This document shows positions 8,948 through 17,612 of a stretch of 64,000 nt of DNA, piece after piece. The notes below the pieces were generated by a model. The model was not told the DNA's origin. It was given only the letters and a program-made list of their open reading frames with translations, and searched no databases. The stretch is from NCBI RefSeq assembly GCF_029603155.1, contig NZ_JAPMUA010000001.1, positions 62,001 to 126,000 on the forward strand, given 5' to 3'. The DNA is from Galbibacter pacificus (GTDB lineage: Bacteria > Bacteroidota > Bacteroidia > Flavobacteriales > Flavobacteriaceae). The translations under genes were made by a program, and so were the position numbers. How positions within the stretch are numbered: the stretch's first letter is position 1; the number at the start of each line of letters is the position of its first letter.

Positions 8948-10130
8948 TGTATTTTTTTAAAGCCTCTTTTATTATAGTTACGGCTTTTACCAAGTTTTCT
9001 TTTTTAAGCACATAGGCAATACGAACCTGATCGTAGCCAATGCCCGGGGTAGAATAGAATCCTGCCGCCGGTGCCACCATAACGGTTTCTCCGTTTAGGT
9101 TGAATTCTTCGAGTAGCCATTGTGCAAAATCGTCTGTATTTTCAACGGGCAGTTTTACAATGCAATAAAAGGCTCCTTGTGGTTTTGCTACCGTAACACC
9201 TTCTATTTTGTTCAGTTCGGTTATTATCAAATCCCTTCGTTCTACATATTCTTCAATTACTTCGTCAAAGTAACTTTGTGGGGTATCCAGAGCGGCTTCA
9301 CTTGCAATTAAAGCAAAAGAAGGCGGCGAAAGGCGTGCTTGGGCAAACTTTAAAGCCGTGTTTATTATTTCTTTGTTCCGGGAGATCATGCAACCTATCC
9401 GGGCTCCGCACATACTGTATCTTTTTGATACCGAATCTACTACAATGGCGTAGTTTTCCAAGCCTTCTTCTTGTAGTATTGAATAATGCTCGGCACCGTC
9501 GTATGCAAATTCCCTGTACACTTCATCTGCAATCAGGAAAAGATCATGCTTTTTAACAATAGCTGCCAATTTTTTTATTTCTTCCCTTGAATAAAGGTAG
9601 CCGGTTGGGTTTCCGGGGTTGCAAATAATTATGGCCTTGGTTTTTGGGGTAATAAGTTTTTCAAAATCTTCAATGGGCGGGAGCGCAAAATTATCGTCAA
9701 TTTTAGAGACCACGGGAACCACGTTTACACCCGACGCTGTAGCAAAACCATTGTAATTGGCATAAAATGGTTCCGGAATAATAATTTCGTCTCCCGGATC
9801 TGTAATAGACCCCATGGTAAACATAAGTGCCTCAGAACCCCCGGTGGTAATGATAATTTCGCTTGGATTGATATCTATATCCCTTTTTTTGTAATATTCG
9901 GCAAGCTTGGTTCTGTATTCTTCAGAGCCTTCGCTCCTGCTGTACTCTAATATTTCCAGCGTATTGTCTTTAACGGCATCCAACGCCACTTGAGGAGTTT
10001 TAATATCGGGTTGCCCAATATTTAAATGGATAACATTAACCCCTCTTTTTTTAGCATCCTCGGCATACGGGACTAACTTTCTAATAGGCGATGCAGGCAT
10101 TTTTAAGCCTTTCTCAGAAATTATCGGCAT
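8940..10130 (-). CDS. Class I/II PLP-dependent aminotransferase
   Basis: This is a fold-type I aminotransferase of 396 residues, of the aspartate aminotransferase subgroup. The PLP lysine is Lys236 in SVSKRYSMCGARIG. NPGNPTG (171-177) and the DEVY motif (202-205) contact the cofactor. The donor and acceptor cannot be fixed from sequence; aspartate/2-oxoglutarate is the most likely pair. The stop overlaps the murB start by eight bases, so it forms a two-gene operon with murB. The 127 bp upstream hold no clear TAnnTTTG box. Confidence 0.92.
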   Translation of the reverse strand: MPIISEKGLKMPASPIRKLVPYAEDAKKRGVNVIHLNIGQPDIKTPQVALDAVKDNTLEILEYSRSEGSEEYRTKLAEYYKKRDIDINPSEIIITTGGSEALMFTMGSITDPGDEIIIPEPFYANYNGFATASGVNVVPVVSKIDDNFALPPIEDFEKLITPKTKAIIICNPGNPTGYLYSREEIKKLAAIVKKHDLFLIADEVYREFAYDGAEHYSILQEEGLENYAIVVDSVSKRYSMCGARIGCMISRNKEIINTALKFAQARLSPPSFALIASEAALDTPQSYFDEVIEEYVERRDLIITELNKIEGVTVAKPQGAFYCIVKLPVENTDDFAQWLLEEFNLNGETVMVAPAAGFYSTPGIGYDQVRIAYVLKKENLVKAVTIIKEALKKYNA

Positions 10131-10281
10131 ATCTCAAATTTTATATCGTGCAAATTTGCAAAATATATTTCATAAATCATTACATCCATGCGGGAGTTAT
10201 TAAGGGAATTGAATGTTAAATTCTTAAAAAAATTGCATAAAATTTATTAAATTTATAATGATTTCAGTAAGGCTTTGGGTC

Positions 10282-11613
10282 ATGGCTGTTTTAAAACATA
10301 TTATCTCCTTATTATTGTTAACCGTTTGTTATTTTTCATATGGTCAGGGAGGCTTTAGTTTAAAAAGCGGGGAAAAACATGAAAAAGTCAAGTTTGATTT
10401 TGTAAACAACCTTATAATACTGCCCGTAACCGTAAATGGTGTGGAACTTTCGTTTATTCTTGATACGGGCGTGAACAAACCCATTTTATTCAATATTACC
10501 CAAACGGATTCCGTAAAGATTAATAATTCCGAAAAAATCCTTATCAAAGGTCTGGGAGATGGGGAGCCCGTTGAGGCAATTCACTCAAAGAACAATAGGT
10601 TTCAACTGGGCGATGTATTTAACTACAATCAGGATTTTTATTTAATAGCCGACAGCAGCATCAATTTTTCACCCAGGATCGGGTACAGGGTCCACGGGAT
10701 TATTGGCTACGATTTGTTGAAAAATTTTATTGTTGAAATAGATTATTCAGCAGAAAAGATAAAGTTTTACGACCCCGATGCATATTCATATAAAAGATGC
10801 CGAAAGTGTGAAACCTTGCCATTGACCATTGAAGGGAGCAAGGCCTACATAAATGCCAATATAAAGCAGTATACAACCATTGAAGAAATAAACGTGAAGC
10901 TTTTGCTGGATAGTGGTAGCTGCGATGCCATTTGGCTTTTTGAAAACAATGAACAGGCAATAACGGGCCCTATTAAATTTTTCGACGATTTTTTGGGTTT
11001 TGGGCTCAGTGGGAAAATTCATGGTAAAAGGGCGCGTGTGCAGCGGTTTGGAATTGGTGATTTTGAACTGCACGAAGCAAAGGTGGCCTATCCCGACTCT
11101 ACGGCATTACAATACATAACGCGTATGGATGACAGGAACGGCTCGGTCGGGTCCGAGATTTTAAAACGGTTTGATATGGTGCTGGATTACCCAAATGCGA
11201 AAATAACCTTGAAAAAGAACGGGAGTTTTAACGATCCCTTTAAATATAACATGAGCGGGATTGAATTGCAGCATAACGGACTTAGGTTGGTTAAACAATT
11301 GGTGGACGACGTGGAATCTGGCTATGCAAATACCAATGAAAACGGAATTAAGGTATATACCCGTAATCAATTTAGTTTTGAACTGCACCCTGCCTTGGAA
11401 ATTGCCCAAATAAGGGAAAACAGCCCTGCGGCCCTTGTGGGATTAAAAGAAGGCGATGTAATCGTTAAGGTAAATAACAGGCCCATATACAGGTATACCT
11501 TGCAGGAAGTAAGCGAGATGATCAACGAGCGGGAAGGCAAGAAAGTAAACTTAACAATAGACCGCAAAGGTTCCATCCTTAAGTTTTCTTTTGAATTGGT
11601 AAAGGTTTTATAA
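10282..11613 (+). CDS. Secreted aspartyl protease (retropepsin-like) with C-terminal PDZ domain
   Basis: This protein is likely exported. I place the start at the ATG at 10282 because it opens directly on a signal peptide (MAVLKHIISLLLL...YG); an in-frame ATG at 10258 would add eight residues. Two aspartic protease signatures are present in one chain: LDTGVNKP near residue 66 and LLDSGSCDAIWL near 212, so two lobes can pair inside one polypeptide. A PDZ domain fills the last 90 residues (ENSPAALVGLKEGDVIVKVNNRPI). Such PDZ-linked aspartyl proteases recur in Bacteroidota; the substrate is unknown. It is divergent from the aminotransferase gene and ends at a hairpin terminator. Confidence 0.85.
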   Translation: MAVLKHIISLLLLTVCYFSYGQGGFSLKSGEKHEKVKFDFVNNLIILPVTVNGVELSFILDTGVNKPILFNITQTDSVKINNSEKILIKGLGDGEPVEAIHSKNNRFQLGDVFNYNQDFYLIADSSINFSPRIGYRVHGIIGYDLLKNFIVEIDYSAEKIKFYDPDAYSYKRCRKCETLPLTIEGSKAYINANIKQYTTIEEINVKLLLDSGSCDAIWLFENNEQAITGPIKFFDDFLGFGLSGKIHGKRARVQRFGIGDFELHEAKVAYPDSTALQYITRMDDRNGSVGSEILKRFDMVLDYPNAKITLKKNGSFNDPFKYNMSGIELQHNGLRLVKQLVDDVESGYANTNENGIKVYTRNQFSFELHPALEIAQIRENSPAALVGLKEGDVIVKVNNRPIYRYTLQEVSEMINEREGKKVNLTIDRKGSILKFSFELVKVL

Positions 11614-11616
11614 ACG

Positions 11617-11648
11617 AAAAAGCGGCTCCGAAGAACCGCTTTTTTAAT
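11617..11648. terminator. Bidirectional terminator between the aspartyl protease and DUF1573 genes
   Basis: AAAAAGCGG pairs with CCGCTTTTT around a 10-base loop between two convergent genes. T-runs follow the stem on both strands. Confidence 0.8.
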
Positions 11649-11667
11649 TTTTAATAATCAAAAAAAA

Positions 11668-12057
11668 TTATTTCCCTGTGCTATTTGCCAATACGGTACC
11701 TTTAATTTTAATGGCTACCGTGGGCGTATCTGCATTCGATTCCACAGTAATGGTCTTTCTTATGGGTCCAACACGATTGGTATCATATTTAACCTCGATT
11801 ACTCCTGTGTCGCCGGGAGCAATGGGATCTTTCGGTTTTTTGGGTATCGTACATCCGCAGCTTGAGCGGACATTAGAGATTACTAAAGGAACTTCTCCTG
11901 TGTTTGTAAACTCAAATACACGAACTCCATCGCTTCCTTTAGCGATTTCACCATAGTCGATCACGTCTTGTTTAAATTCTATTTTTGCTGTTTTTTCCTG
12001 AGCTTGGGCCGCAAAACCTATCACTCCAACAAATAATAGCATTAGTAATTTTTTCAT
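11668..12057 (-). CDS. DUF1573 secreted protein
   Basis: This 129-residue protein has a signal peptide (MKKLLMLLFVGVIGFAAQAQ) and one immunoglobulin-like DUF1573 domain from about 25 to 125. The hallmarks are FEFTNTGEVPLVISNVRSSCGCT and, later, GVIEVKYDTNRVGP. The SSCGCT motif is typical of the family. The exact role is unknown; it is an abundant periplasmic or outer-membrane type in Bacteroidota. It carries its own promoter and sits convergent to the aspartyl protease gene. Confidence 0.92.
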   Translation of the reverse strand: MKKLLMLLFVGVIGFAAQAQEKTAKIEFKQDVIDYGEIAKGSDGVRVFEFTNTGEVPLVISNVRSSCGCTIPKKPKDPIAPGDTGVIEVKYDTNRVGPIRKTITVESNADTPTVAIKIKGTVLANSTGK

Positions 12058-12081
12058 CGTTTTTCAGATTTAAGTGAATAT

Positions 12082-12112
12082 CAAATTTAATTACTTTTAG
12101 TTAACCCGCAAA
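12082..12112 (-). promoter_or_regulatory. Complete Bacteroidota promoter of the DUF1573 gene
   Basis: On the minus strand TTTG (12112-12109) is followed by 19 bases and then TAAATTTG (12089-12082), a full match to the TTTG-N19-TAnnTTTG consensus. It ends 24 bp upstream of the ATG. Confidence 0.75.
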
Positions 12113-12149
12113 ATTTATTGATTGCCTTTTATAATCCTACGGATATAGC

Positions 12150-12157
12150 TACTTTTG
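12150..12157 (+). promoter_or_regulatory. TAnnTTTG box for valS
   Basis: TACTTTTG lies 28 bp upstream of the valS ATG. A possible TTG at 12122-12124 is at slightly long spacing. Confidence 0.6.
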
Positions 12158-12185
12158 CATTCTTAAACCAAAAAGTGTTCCGAAA

Positions 12186-14816
12186 ATGAATATTCCATCA
12201 AAATATGATGCCAAATCGGTTGAAAACAAGTGGTATGAGTACTGGATGAAACATGATTTTTTTCATTCAGAACCCGATGAAAGAGAGCCATACACCATTG
12301 TAATTCCGCCGCCAAACGTCACGGGAGTATTGCATATGGGGCACATGCTTAATAACACCATTCAGGATGTTTTGATAAGAAAGGCCCGTTTAAAAGGGTA
12401 CAATGCCTGTTGGGTGCCAGGTACCGATCATGCCTCTATTGCCACCGAAGCAAAAGTGGTTGCCAAACTAAAAGAACAGGGCATTAATAAAACCGATCTT
12501 TCCAGGGAAGAATTTTTGGAACATGCTTGGGACTGGACGCATGAATATGGAGGCGTGATACTCGATCAGCTTAAAAAGCTGGGCTGTTCATGCGATTGGG
12601 ACCGGACCAAATTTACAATGGATGGCGATATGTCAGCAGCTGTAATAAAGGTTTTTGTCGATTTGTACGAAAAAGGATTGATTTACCGCGGTTACCGCAT
12701 GGTAAACTGGGATCCAGAAGCAAAAACGACCCTTTCCGATGAAGAAGTGATTTACGAAGAACAGCAAGGATTGTTGTATTACATATCGTATGCTATAGAA
12801 GGAAGTGATGAAAAAATTACCATTGCTACCACTCGCCCGGAAACTATTTTAGGAGATACTGCCATTTGCATCAATCCCAACGATGAACGTTACAGCAACT
12901 TAAAAGGAAAAAAAGCAATTGTTCCGTTGGCCGGACGCGTAATTCCCATTATCGAAGATGAATATGTGGATTTAGAATTTGGGACAGGTTGTCTGAAAGT
13001 AACCCCTGCACACGACGAAAACGATAAAAAACTGGGCGACAAGCACCATCTGGAGGTTGTTGATATTTTTAACGACGATGCCACCCTAAACAGTAACGGG
13101 CTTCATTACGAAGGAAAAGATAGGTTTACGGTAAGAAAGGAAATCTCCAAGGAATTGGAAGAAAAGGGTTTTTTGGTTAAAACCGAAAACCACCTTAATA
13201 AAGTAGGTACTTCCGAGCGTACCAAAGCTGTAATTGAACCAAGGCTTTCCGATCAATGGTTTCTAAAAATGGAAGAGTTAGTAAAACCTGCCTTAAAAGC
13301 AGTCTTGGACGATAAGGAAATTAAACTTTTTCCTTCTAAATTCGAGAATACCTACCGCCATTGGCTGGAAAACATCCGCGATTGGAATATCTCCCGGCAA
13401 TTGTGGTGGGGGCACCAAATACCCGCATATTATTACGGAGATGGCGAAAACGACTTTGTGGTTGCCGAAAATGCCGAAAAAGCATTGCTAAAAGCCAAAG
13501 AAAAATCGGGAAAAAGTGCTTTAACGGTTAACGATTTAAAACAGGATGAAGATTCTTTGGATACATGGTTTTCTTCTTGGTTATGGCCCATGAGTGTCTT
13601 TAACGGTATTGTCGAGCCCGAAAACAAAGAGATTTCGTACTATTACCCAACCAACGATTTGGTGACCGGCCCCGATATTTTATTTTTCTGGGTGGCAAGA
13701 ATGATTTTTGCCGGGTACGAATTCCGTGGCGAAAAACCCTTCAACAATGTATACTTAACCGGTTTGGTGCGTGATAAACAGCGCAGAAAGATGTCAAAAT
13801 CTTTGGGAAATTCCCCAGATGCGTTGAAGTTGATTGAAGAATTTGGTGCCGATGGAGTTCGTGTGGGCTTGCTGTTGAGCTCAGCCGCAGGAAACGATTT
13901 GTTGTTTGACGAGGCACTTTGCCAACAAGGAAAGAACTTTGCCAATAAGATATGGAATGCCTTCCGTTTGATAAAAGGGTGGGAGGTTGCAAATATTGAA
14001 CAACCAGGGTATGCATCAATTGCTATTGAATGGTATAAGAATAAATTTCAGCATACTTTAAAAAATATAGAAGACCAGTTTTCCAAATACAGGATTTCTG
14101 ATGCCTTGATGGCTACCTATAAACTTGTTTGGGACGATTTCTGTTCTTGGTTATTGGAAATGGTCAAACCTGCATACCAACAGCCAATCGATGCTAAAAC
14201 ATACAAAGAAGTAATTGCTTTGTTTGAAGCCAATTTAAAATTGTTGCATCCGTTTATGCCATTTTTGTCAGAAGAAATTTGGCAACATATGGAAGAACGC
14301 AAGCCCGAAGAAGCCTTAATTGTTTCGCAATGGCCCGAAATTGAGAATGTAGATGAGAAAATTATAGGTGAATTTGATTTTGCAGCTGAGGTAATTTCTG
14401 GCATTAGAACCATCCGAAAGGAAAAAAACATTGCTTTTAAAAACGAGATTTCCCTTTCTGTGATAAATAACGAAAAGGCTTCTACAATGTTCGATCCTAT
14501 TATACAAAAACTGGGCAATATCGATACGCTTTCTTATGTAGATGATAAAGTTGAGGGGGCTATTTCCTTTAGGGTTAAATCCAACGAATATTTTGTTCCT
14601 GTAGCTGGAGCTATCGATGTGGAAGGTGAAATAAGTAAGATTGAAGAAGAATTAAAGTATACGGAAGGCTTTTTAAAGTCGGTTCAAAAGAAATTGTCGA
14701 ATGAACGTTTTGTAAACAATGCCCCCGACAAAGTGGTTGCAATGGAGAAGCAAAAAGAAGCCGATGCTTTGGCAAAAATTGAAACCCTTAAAGAGAGCCT
14801 TGCGAGTTTGAAATAG
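12186..14816 (+). CDS. valS: Valyl-tRNA synthetase
   Basis: ValS charges tRNA-Val with valine and edits misactivated threonine. It is a class I synthetase of 876 residues. The HIGH motif appears as HMGH at residues 50-53 (PNVTGVLHMGHM) and the KMSKS motif as RKMSKSLGN near 535. The editing CP1 domain shows TIATTRPETILGDTA near 217 and GTGCLKVTPAHDEND near 270. The C-terminal coiled-coil arm (ISKIEEELKYTEGFLKSVQKK) is typical of ValS. It is a single gene with its own promoter and a terminator downstream. Confidence 0.98.
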   Translation: MNIPSKYDAKSVENKWYEYWMKHDFFHSEPDEREPYTIVIPPPNVTGVLHMGHMLNNTIQDVLIRKARLKGYNACWVPGTDHASIATEAKVVAKLKEQGINKTDLSREEFLEHAWDWTHEYGGVILDQLKKLGCSCDWDRTKFTMDGDMSAAVIKVFVDLYEKGLIYRGYRMVNWDPEAKTTLSDEEVIYEEQQGLLYYISYAIEGSDEKITIATTRPETILGDTAICINPNDERYSNLKGKKAIVPLAGRVIPIIEDEYVDLEFGTGCLKVTPAHDENDKKLGDKHHLEVVDIFNDDATLNSNGLHYEGKDRFTVRKEISKELEEKGFLVKTENHLNKVGTSERTKAVIEPRLSDQWFLKMEELVKPALKAVLDDKEIKLFPSKFENTYRHWLENIRDWNISRQLWWGHQIPAYYYGDGENDFVVAENAEKALLKAKEKSGKSALTVNDLKQDEDSLDTWFSSWLWPMSVFNGIVEPENKEISYYYPTNDLVTGPDILFFWVARMIFAGYEFRGEKPFNNVYLTGLVRDKQRRKMSKSLGNSPDALKLIEEFGADGVRVGLLLSSAAGNDLLFDEALCQQGKNFANKIWNAFRLIKGWEVANIEQPGYASIAIEWYKNKFQHTLKNIEDQFSKYRISDALMATYKLVWDDFCSWLLEMVKPAYQQPIDAKTYKEVIALFEANLKLLHPFMPFLSEEIWQHMEERKPEEALIVSQWPEIENVDEKIIGEFDFAAEVISGIRTIRKEKNIAFKNEISLSVINNEKASTMFDPIIQKLGNIDTLSYVDDKVEGAISFRVKSNEYFVPVAGAIDVEGEISKIEEELKYTEGFLKSVQKKLSNERFVNNAPDKVVAMEKQKEADALAKIETLKESLASLK

Positions 14817-14859
14817 GATTCCTTTTTTCTTATTAATAACTTACTATTTTTAAATAGAA

Positions 14860-14896
14860 ACAAGCCAAAGACTTTTAGTCTTTGGCTTGTTTTTTA
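14860..14896. terminator. Bidirectional terminator overlapping the end of the SdpI-like gene
   Basis: A perfect 14-bp stem (ACAAGCCAAAGACT/AGTCTTTGGCTTGT, 3-base loop) serves valS on the plus strand. On the minus strand it contains the last codons (KKQAKD) and stop of the SdpI-like gene. T-rich tracts follow on both sides. Confidence 0.8.
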
Positions 14897-15522
14897 TATA
14901 TAATGTAGGAATATACTATTGGAATGAAAGCAATTGCTAAAATAGTGGCTATAAATACCTTAGAAAAAAAATCTTTTGGGATTAATAAACTTGCAATGAT
15001 TACAAAGGTACCTGCAATCATCCATAATTTTCCGGTCATTACATGTGTTTTTTTCCAAACAGATTCGTTTTCGAGTGTCCATGGAGTTTTTACACCAATA
15101 AAATAATTGGGCTTAACGGTTTGCATATAATTCCCCAAAACAGCTATAAAAAACCCAATAAGCAAAAACATACTATTTATGTTTAACGATTCTTTTTTTA
15201 CGGCATAGATTATATAGCAGGCCAATGCACTCATAAACAACACTAGAAAAAATTTAATGCGGTCGTATTTATTCCCCATTTCATCAATCCTTTTTTTAGG
15301 GTCGATTTTGGGCGCAAAAAGCATAATTAAATAGGTGAGCAGGGGCAACAATATTGGAATAACAATGAGCTGTATTTTGCCTCCCCAGCGGTCTATTTCA
15401 CCTTTATAATTAAAGTGCAGGGGGATTTTTTCGTCCAAATCGTTCCATATAATTGCCAAATAGATAAATGGTATTGCCACAATAATTAAATAGCACCATT
15501 CGGGAATCTTAAGGGTTTTCAT
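14875..15522 (-). CDS. SdpI-family membrane protein (DUF1648 plus SdpI domain)
   Basis: This 215-residue integral membrane protein has about six hydrophobic segments. The N-terminal part is DUF1648-like (DEKIPLHFNYKGEIDRWGG). The C-terminal part carries the SdpI signature (YFIGVKTPWTLENESVWKKTHVMTG). In Bacillus subtilis SdpI gives immunity to the SdpC toxin and sequesters the repressor SdpR. The ArsR-type gene upstream overlaps it by 14 bp, matching the sdpRI layout. No SdpC-like toxin gene is seen within the window, so the role here may be membrane-linked regulation only. Confidence 0.87.
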   Translation of the reverse strand: MKTLKIPEWCYLIIVAIPFIYLAIIWNDLDEKIPLHFNYKGEIDRWGGKIQLIVIPILLPLLTYLIMLFAPKIDPKKRIDEMGNKYDRIKFFLVLFMSALACYIIYAVKKESLNINSMFLLIGFFIAVLGNYMQTVKPNYFIGVKTPWTLENESVWKKTHVMTGKLWMIAGTFVIIASLLIPKDFFSKVFIATILAIAFIPIVYSYIIYKKQAKD

Positions 15523-15790
15523 CTGTTTTGTTTTTTAAAGTTAGTATCCAGTTTAATAAGTCATCTAGAATGGTCGTGTTTATGGAGTATATAACAAATT
15601 GGCCATCCTTTTTGCTATTGACCAAGTCTGCTCTTTTTAAGAGCTCCAAATGGTGCGAGATACTAGGTTTTGAAATATTGAACTCATTGGCAATTTCACC
15701 AGCGCTCATATCCTTTTCTTTTAATAGAGATAATATCTCTCTCCTGGTCGAATCGTTTAAGGCTTTAAAAAGATGGTTCATTAATTGCAT
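15509..15790 (-). CDS. ArsR/SdpR-family winged-helix repressor
   Basis: This is a 93-residue DNA-binding protein with a single winged helix-turn-helix. LFKALNDSTRREILSLLKE opens the domain, the recognition region is AGEIANEFNISKPSISHHLELL, and the wing is NSKKDGQFVIYSIN. There are no cysteine metal-site residues of the ArsR/SmtB type, which favours an SdpR-like autorepressor over a metal sensor. It is coupled to the SdpI-like gene by a 14-bp overlap. The AT-rich upstream repeat TTTAGATAAATATCTAAATA at 15790-15809 is palindromic and is a likely operator. Confidence 0.88.
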   Translation of the reverse strand: MQLMNHLFKALNDSTRREILSLLKEKDMSAGEIANEFNISKPSISHHLELLKRADLVNSKKDGQFVIYSINTTILDDLLNWILTLKNKTDENP

Positions 15791-15810
15791 ATTTAGATAA
15801 ATATCTAAAT
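15790..15810. promoter_or_regulatory. Palindromic candidate operator upstream of the ArsR-type gene
   Basis: TTTAGATA and TATCTAAA are inverted copies with an AA between them (TTTAGATAAATATCTAAA region), lying directly against the start codon of the repressor gene. ArsR/SdpR proteins bind such dyads; the assignment is inference from position and symmetry. Confidence 0.5.
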
Positions 15811-15847
15811 ATTTTTAATAAAAAACAAATTTTCGATAAAAAATACA

Positions 15848-16111
15848 CTATTTATACTTAAAATATTCCTTAACTAGTTTGATGTATTTTTCCTTGGCTT
15901 CGTTTTCGGTCATACCCCTGGCCTGAAAGAGTGCATTTGCTTTAAACGCATTAATTATGGAGCGCCTGCTGCTTGGCGGCTCACTATTTTGAGTAGCTTT
16001 TTTATAATAAGCATAAAGGCGCAACAAAAAATCTGCTGGAAACAGTTCTTGGTAATTATTAACGCGCTCTACGGCTTCTTCGAATTCTTTATCTATTTTT
16101 TCTTGATTCAT
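15848..16111 (-). CDS. Acyl-CoA-binding protein (ACBP)
   Basis: This 87-residue protein matches the four-helix ACBP fold, which binds medium- and long-chain acyl-CoA in the cytosol. Recognisable parts are DKEFEEAVERVNN at the start, the LRLYAYYKKATQ motif (family form LYGLYKQAT) and the later ENEAKEKYIKLVKEYF (family form AKxxYIxLV). ACBPs are common in eukaryotes and scattered in bacteria. The gene is directly downstream of psd (2-bp gap), tying it to the phospholipid operon. It could buffer acyl-CoA for membrane lipid synthesis; that is inference. Confidence 0.87.
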   Translation of the reverse strand: MNQEKIDKEFEEAVERVNNYQELFPADFLLRLYAYYKKATQNSEPPSSRRSIINAFKANALFQARGMTENEAKEKYIKLVKEYFKYK

Positions 16112-16113
16112 TT

Positions 16114-16761
16114 TTAGGATGCAATTACATCAACTCCCCCCTTAACTTTTTGGTGCAATGCAACCTGTATCTTTGCATTTAGGGGGAGAAAAAGGTCAAC
16201 ACGCGAACCAAACTTTATAAACCCGGCATCGGTGCCCTGCATTACTTCTTCTCCTACTTCTGCATAATTAACAATGCGCTTTGCCAATGCACCGGCTATT
16301 TGCCTATATAAAACTTCTCCATATCCCGGATTGTTTATAACCACTGTTGTGCGTTCATTCTCTTCGGATGCTTTTGGGTGCCACGCCACCAAATATTTTC
16401 CAGGATGATATTTGCTGTATTTTACAATACCGCTTAATGCATAACGGGTAACGTGTACATTTATTGGGGACATAAAGATAGATACCTGAATGCGCTTTTC
16501 CTTAAAGTATTCTTTTTCAAAAACTTCTTCGATTACTACAACTTTTCCGTCAACAGGGGCTATAATGTTTTCATCTGAAATTGTGGTAGAACGTTTTGGG
16601 TTCCTAAAAAACTGAAGTATCAATATCAATATGGCCAATAACGATAGCTGGACCAATGTTTTTAGCCAATATGTATGAATGTAAAACTGTGCCGTAATTA
16701 CGCCAATGGCTATCAAAATAAACGTAACGATAATAATTTTATGGCCCTCTTTATGAAACAT
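16114..16761 (-). CDS. psd: Phosphatidylserine decarboxylase proenzyme
   Basis: Psd converts phosphatidylserine to phosphatidylethanolamine at the membrane. The proenzyme cleaves itself at Gly185-Ser186 (KFGSRVD), and the serine becomes the pyruvoyl group. Two hydrophobic segments at residues 9-50 anchor it. The motifs FMSPINVHVTR near 96-106 and KYHPGKYLVAWHPKASEENER near 117-137 fit the short 215-residue (PSD-A-like) subfamily. It overlaps cdsA by 11 bp and is followed two bases later by the ACBP gene. Confidence 0.95.
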   Translation of the reverse strand: MFHKEGHKIIIVTFILIAIGVITAQFYIHTYWLKTLVQLSLLAILILILQFFRNPKRSTTISDENIIAPVDGKVVVIEEVFEKEYFKEKRIQVSIFMSPINVHVTRYALSGIVKYSKYHPGKYLVAWHPKASEENERTTVVINNPGYGEVLYRQIAGALAKRIVNYAEVGEEVMQGTDAGFIKFGSRVDLFLPLNAKIQVALHQKVKGGVDVIAS

Positions 16762-17566
16762 AATAAAATATTTGAAGTGTTAGGTAAGCAAAAGGCGCTG
16801 CAAATATAAGGCTGTCCAATCTATCGAGCAAGCCTCCGTGGCCGGGTAAAATGGCGCCACTATCTTTTACGCCTGCCAGCCGTTTAAATTTAGATTCTAC
16901 CAAATCTCCTATAGAGCCGGTTATAACAACAACAATAGTAAGAATAAACCATTGTGCCATACTTAGTTCGTTGCTGTAAACATATAGTAAATAGGAGGCT
17001 ATTAATGCAAACACCAGTCCTCCAATAAAACCTTCAATGGTTTTTTTTGGGGAAACACTGGGAAAGAGCTTGTGCTTGCCAATACTTTTTCCTACCAAAT
17101 AGGCAAACGAATCGTTTACCCAGATCAATATAAAAATACCAATAATTAAAGATTTTGCAAAATGGCCTACTTGATAGGGGATCATTGTTAAAAAGATGCA
17201 CCCGCCACCAATATAAAAAAGAGTTATAATAAATTTTTGCAGGTTGGAATAGCCCAGCTTTTTAGTTGAAAACAGTTTTAGAATCAATACTAGGTTCACG
17301 GCAATGCATACCGCGAGCAAAACAGTCCGCAACATGGTTTGTTGATAGATTTCGCCCAACAAATAGATAAATACCCACCATAGGGAGAGAAATGCAAGAA
17401 ATATATAGTAACCGCTTAAGCGAATAATTTTTTTAAACTCGTAAATGCAGGTAATGCCAAAAATCAAAAACAGAAAATCAAAAGCGTCATTGCTTAGGAA
17501 TACGGCCGATAACAGTAAAAAAACATAGAGGATACCCGTTAAGGCACGTTTAAAAAGTTCTTTCAC
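16751..17566 (-). CDS. cdsA: Phosphatidate cytidylyltransferase
   Basis: CdsA makes CDP-diacylglycerol from phosphatidic acid and CTP, the shared precursor of phosphatidylserine and phosphatidylglycerol. It is a 271-residue protein with about eight membrane helices. The family signature is visible near residues 200-255 as GDLVESKFKRLAGVKDSGAI followed by LPGHGGLLDRLDSLIFA, and an earlier SPKKTIEGFIGG is also conserved. The start is GTG. It overlaps psd by 11 bp, so cdsA-psd-ACBP form one operon. Confidence 0.95.
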   Translation of the reverse strand: MKELFKRALTGILYVFLLLSAVFLSNDAFDFLFLIFGITCIYEFKKIIRLSGYYIFLAFLSLWWVFIYLLGEIYQQTMLRTVLLAVCIAVNLVLILKLFSTKKLGYSNLQKFIITLFYIGGGCIFLTMIPYQVGHFAKSLIIGIFILIWVNDSFAYLVGKSIGKHKLFPSVSPKKTIEGFIGGLVFALIASYLLYVYSNELSMAQWFILTIVVVITGSIGDLVESKFKRLAGVKDSGAILPGHGGLLDRLDSLIFAAPFAYLTLQIFYYVS

Positions 17567-17612
17567 AAGGTTGTTAGTTTTTTAGTTTTAGTCCAATAGC
17601 TGTTAGGTTGTC

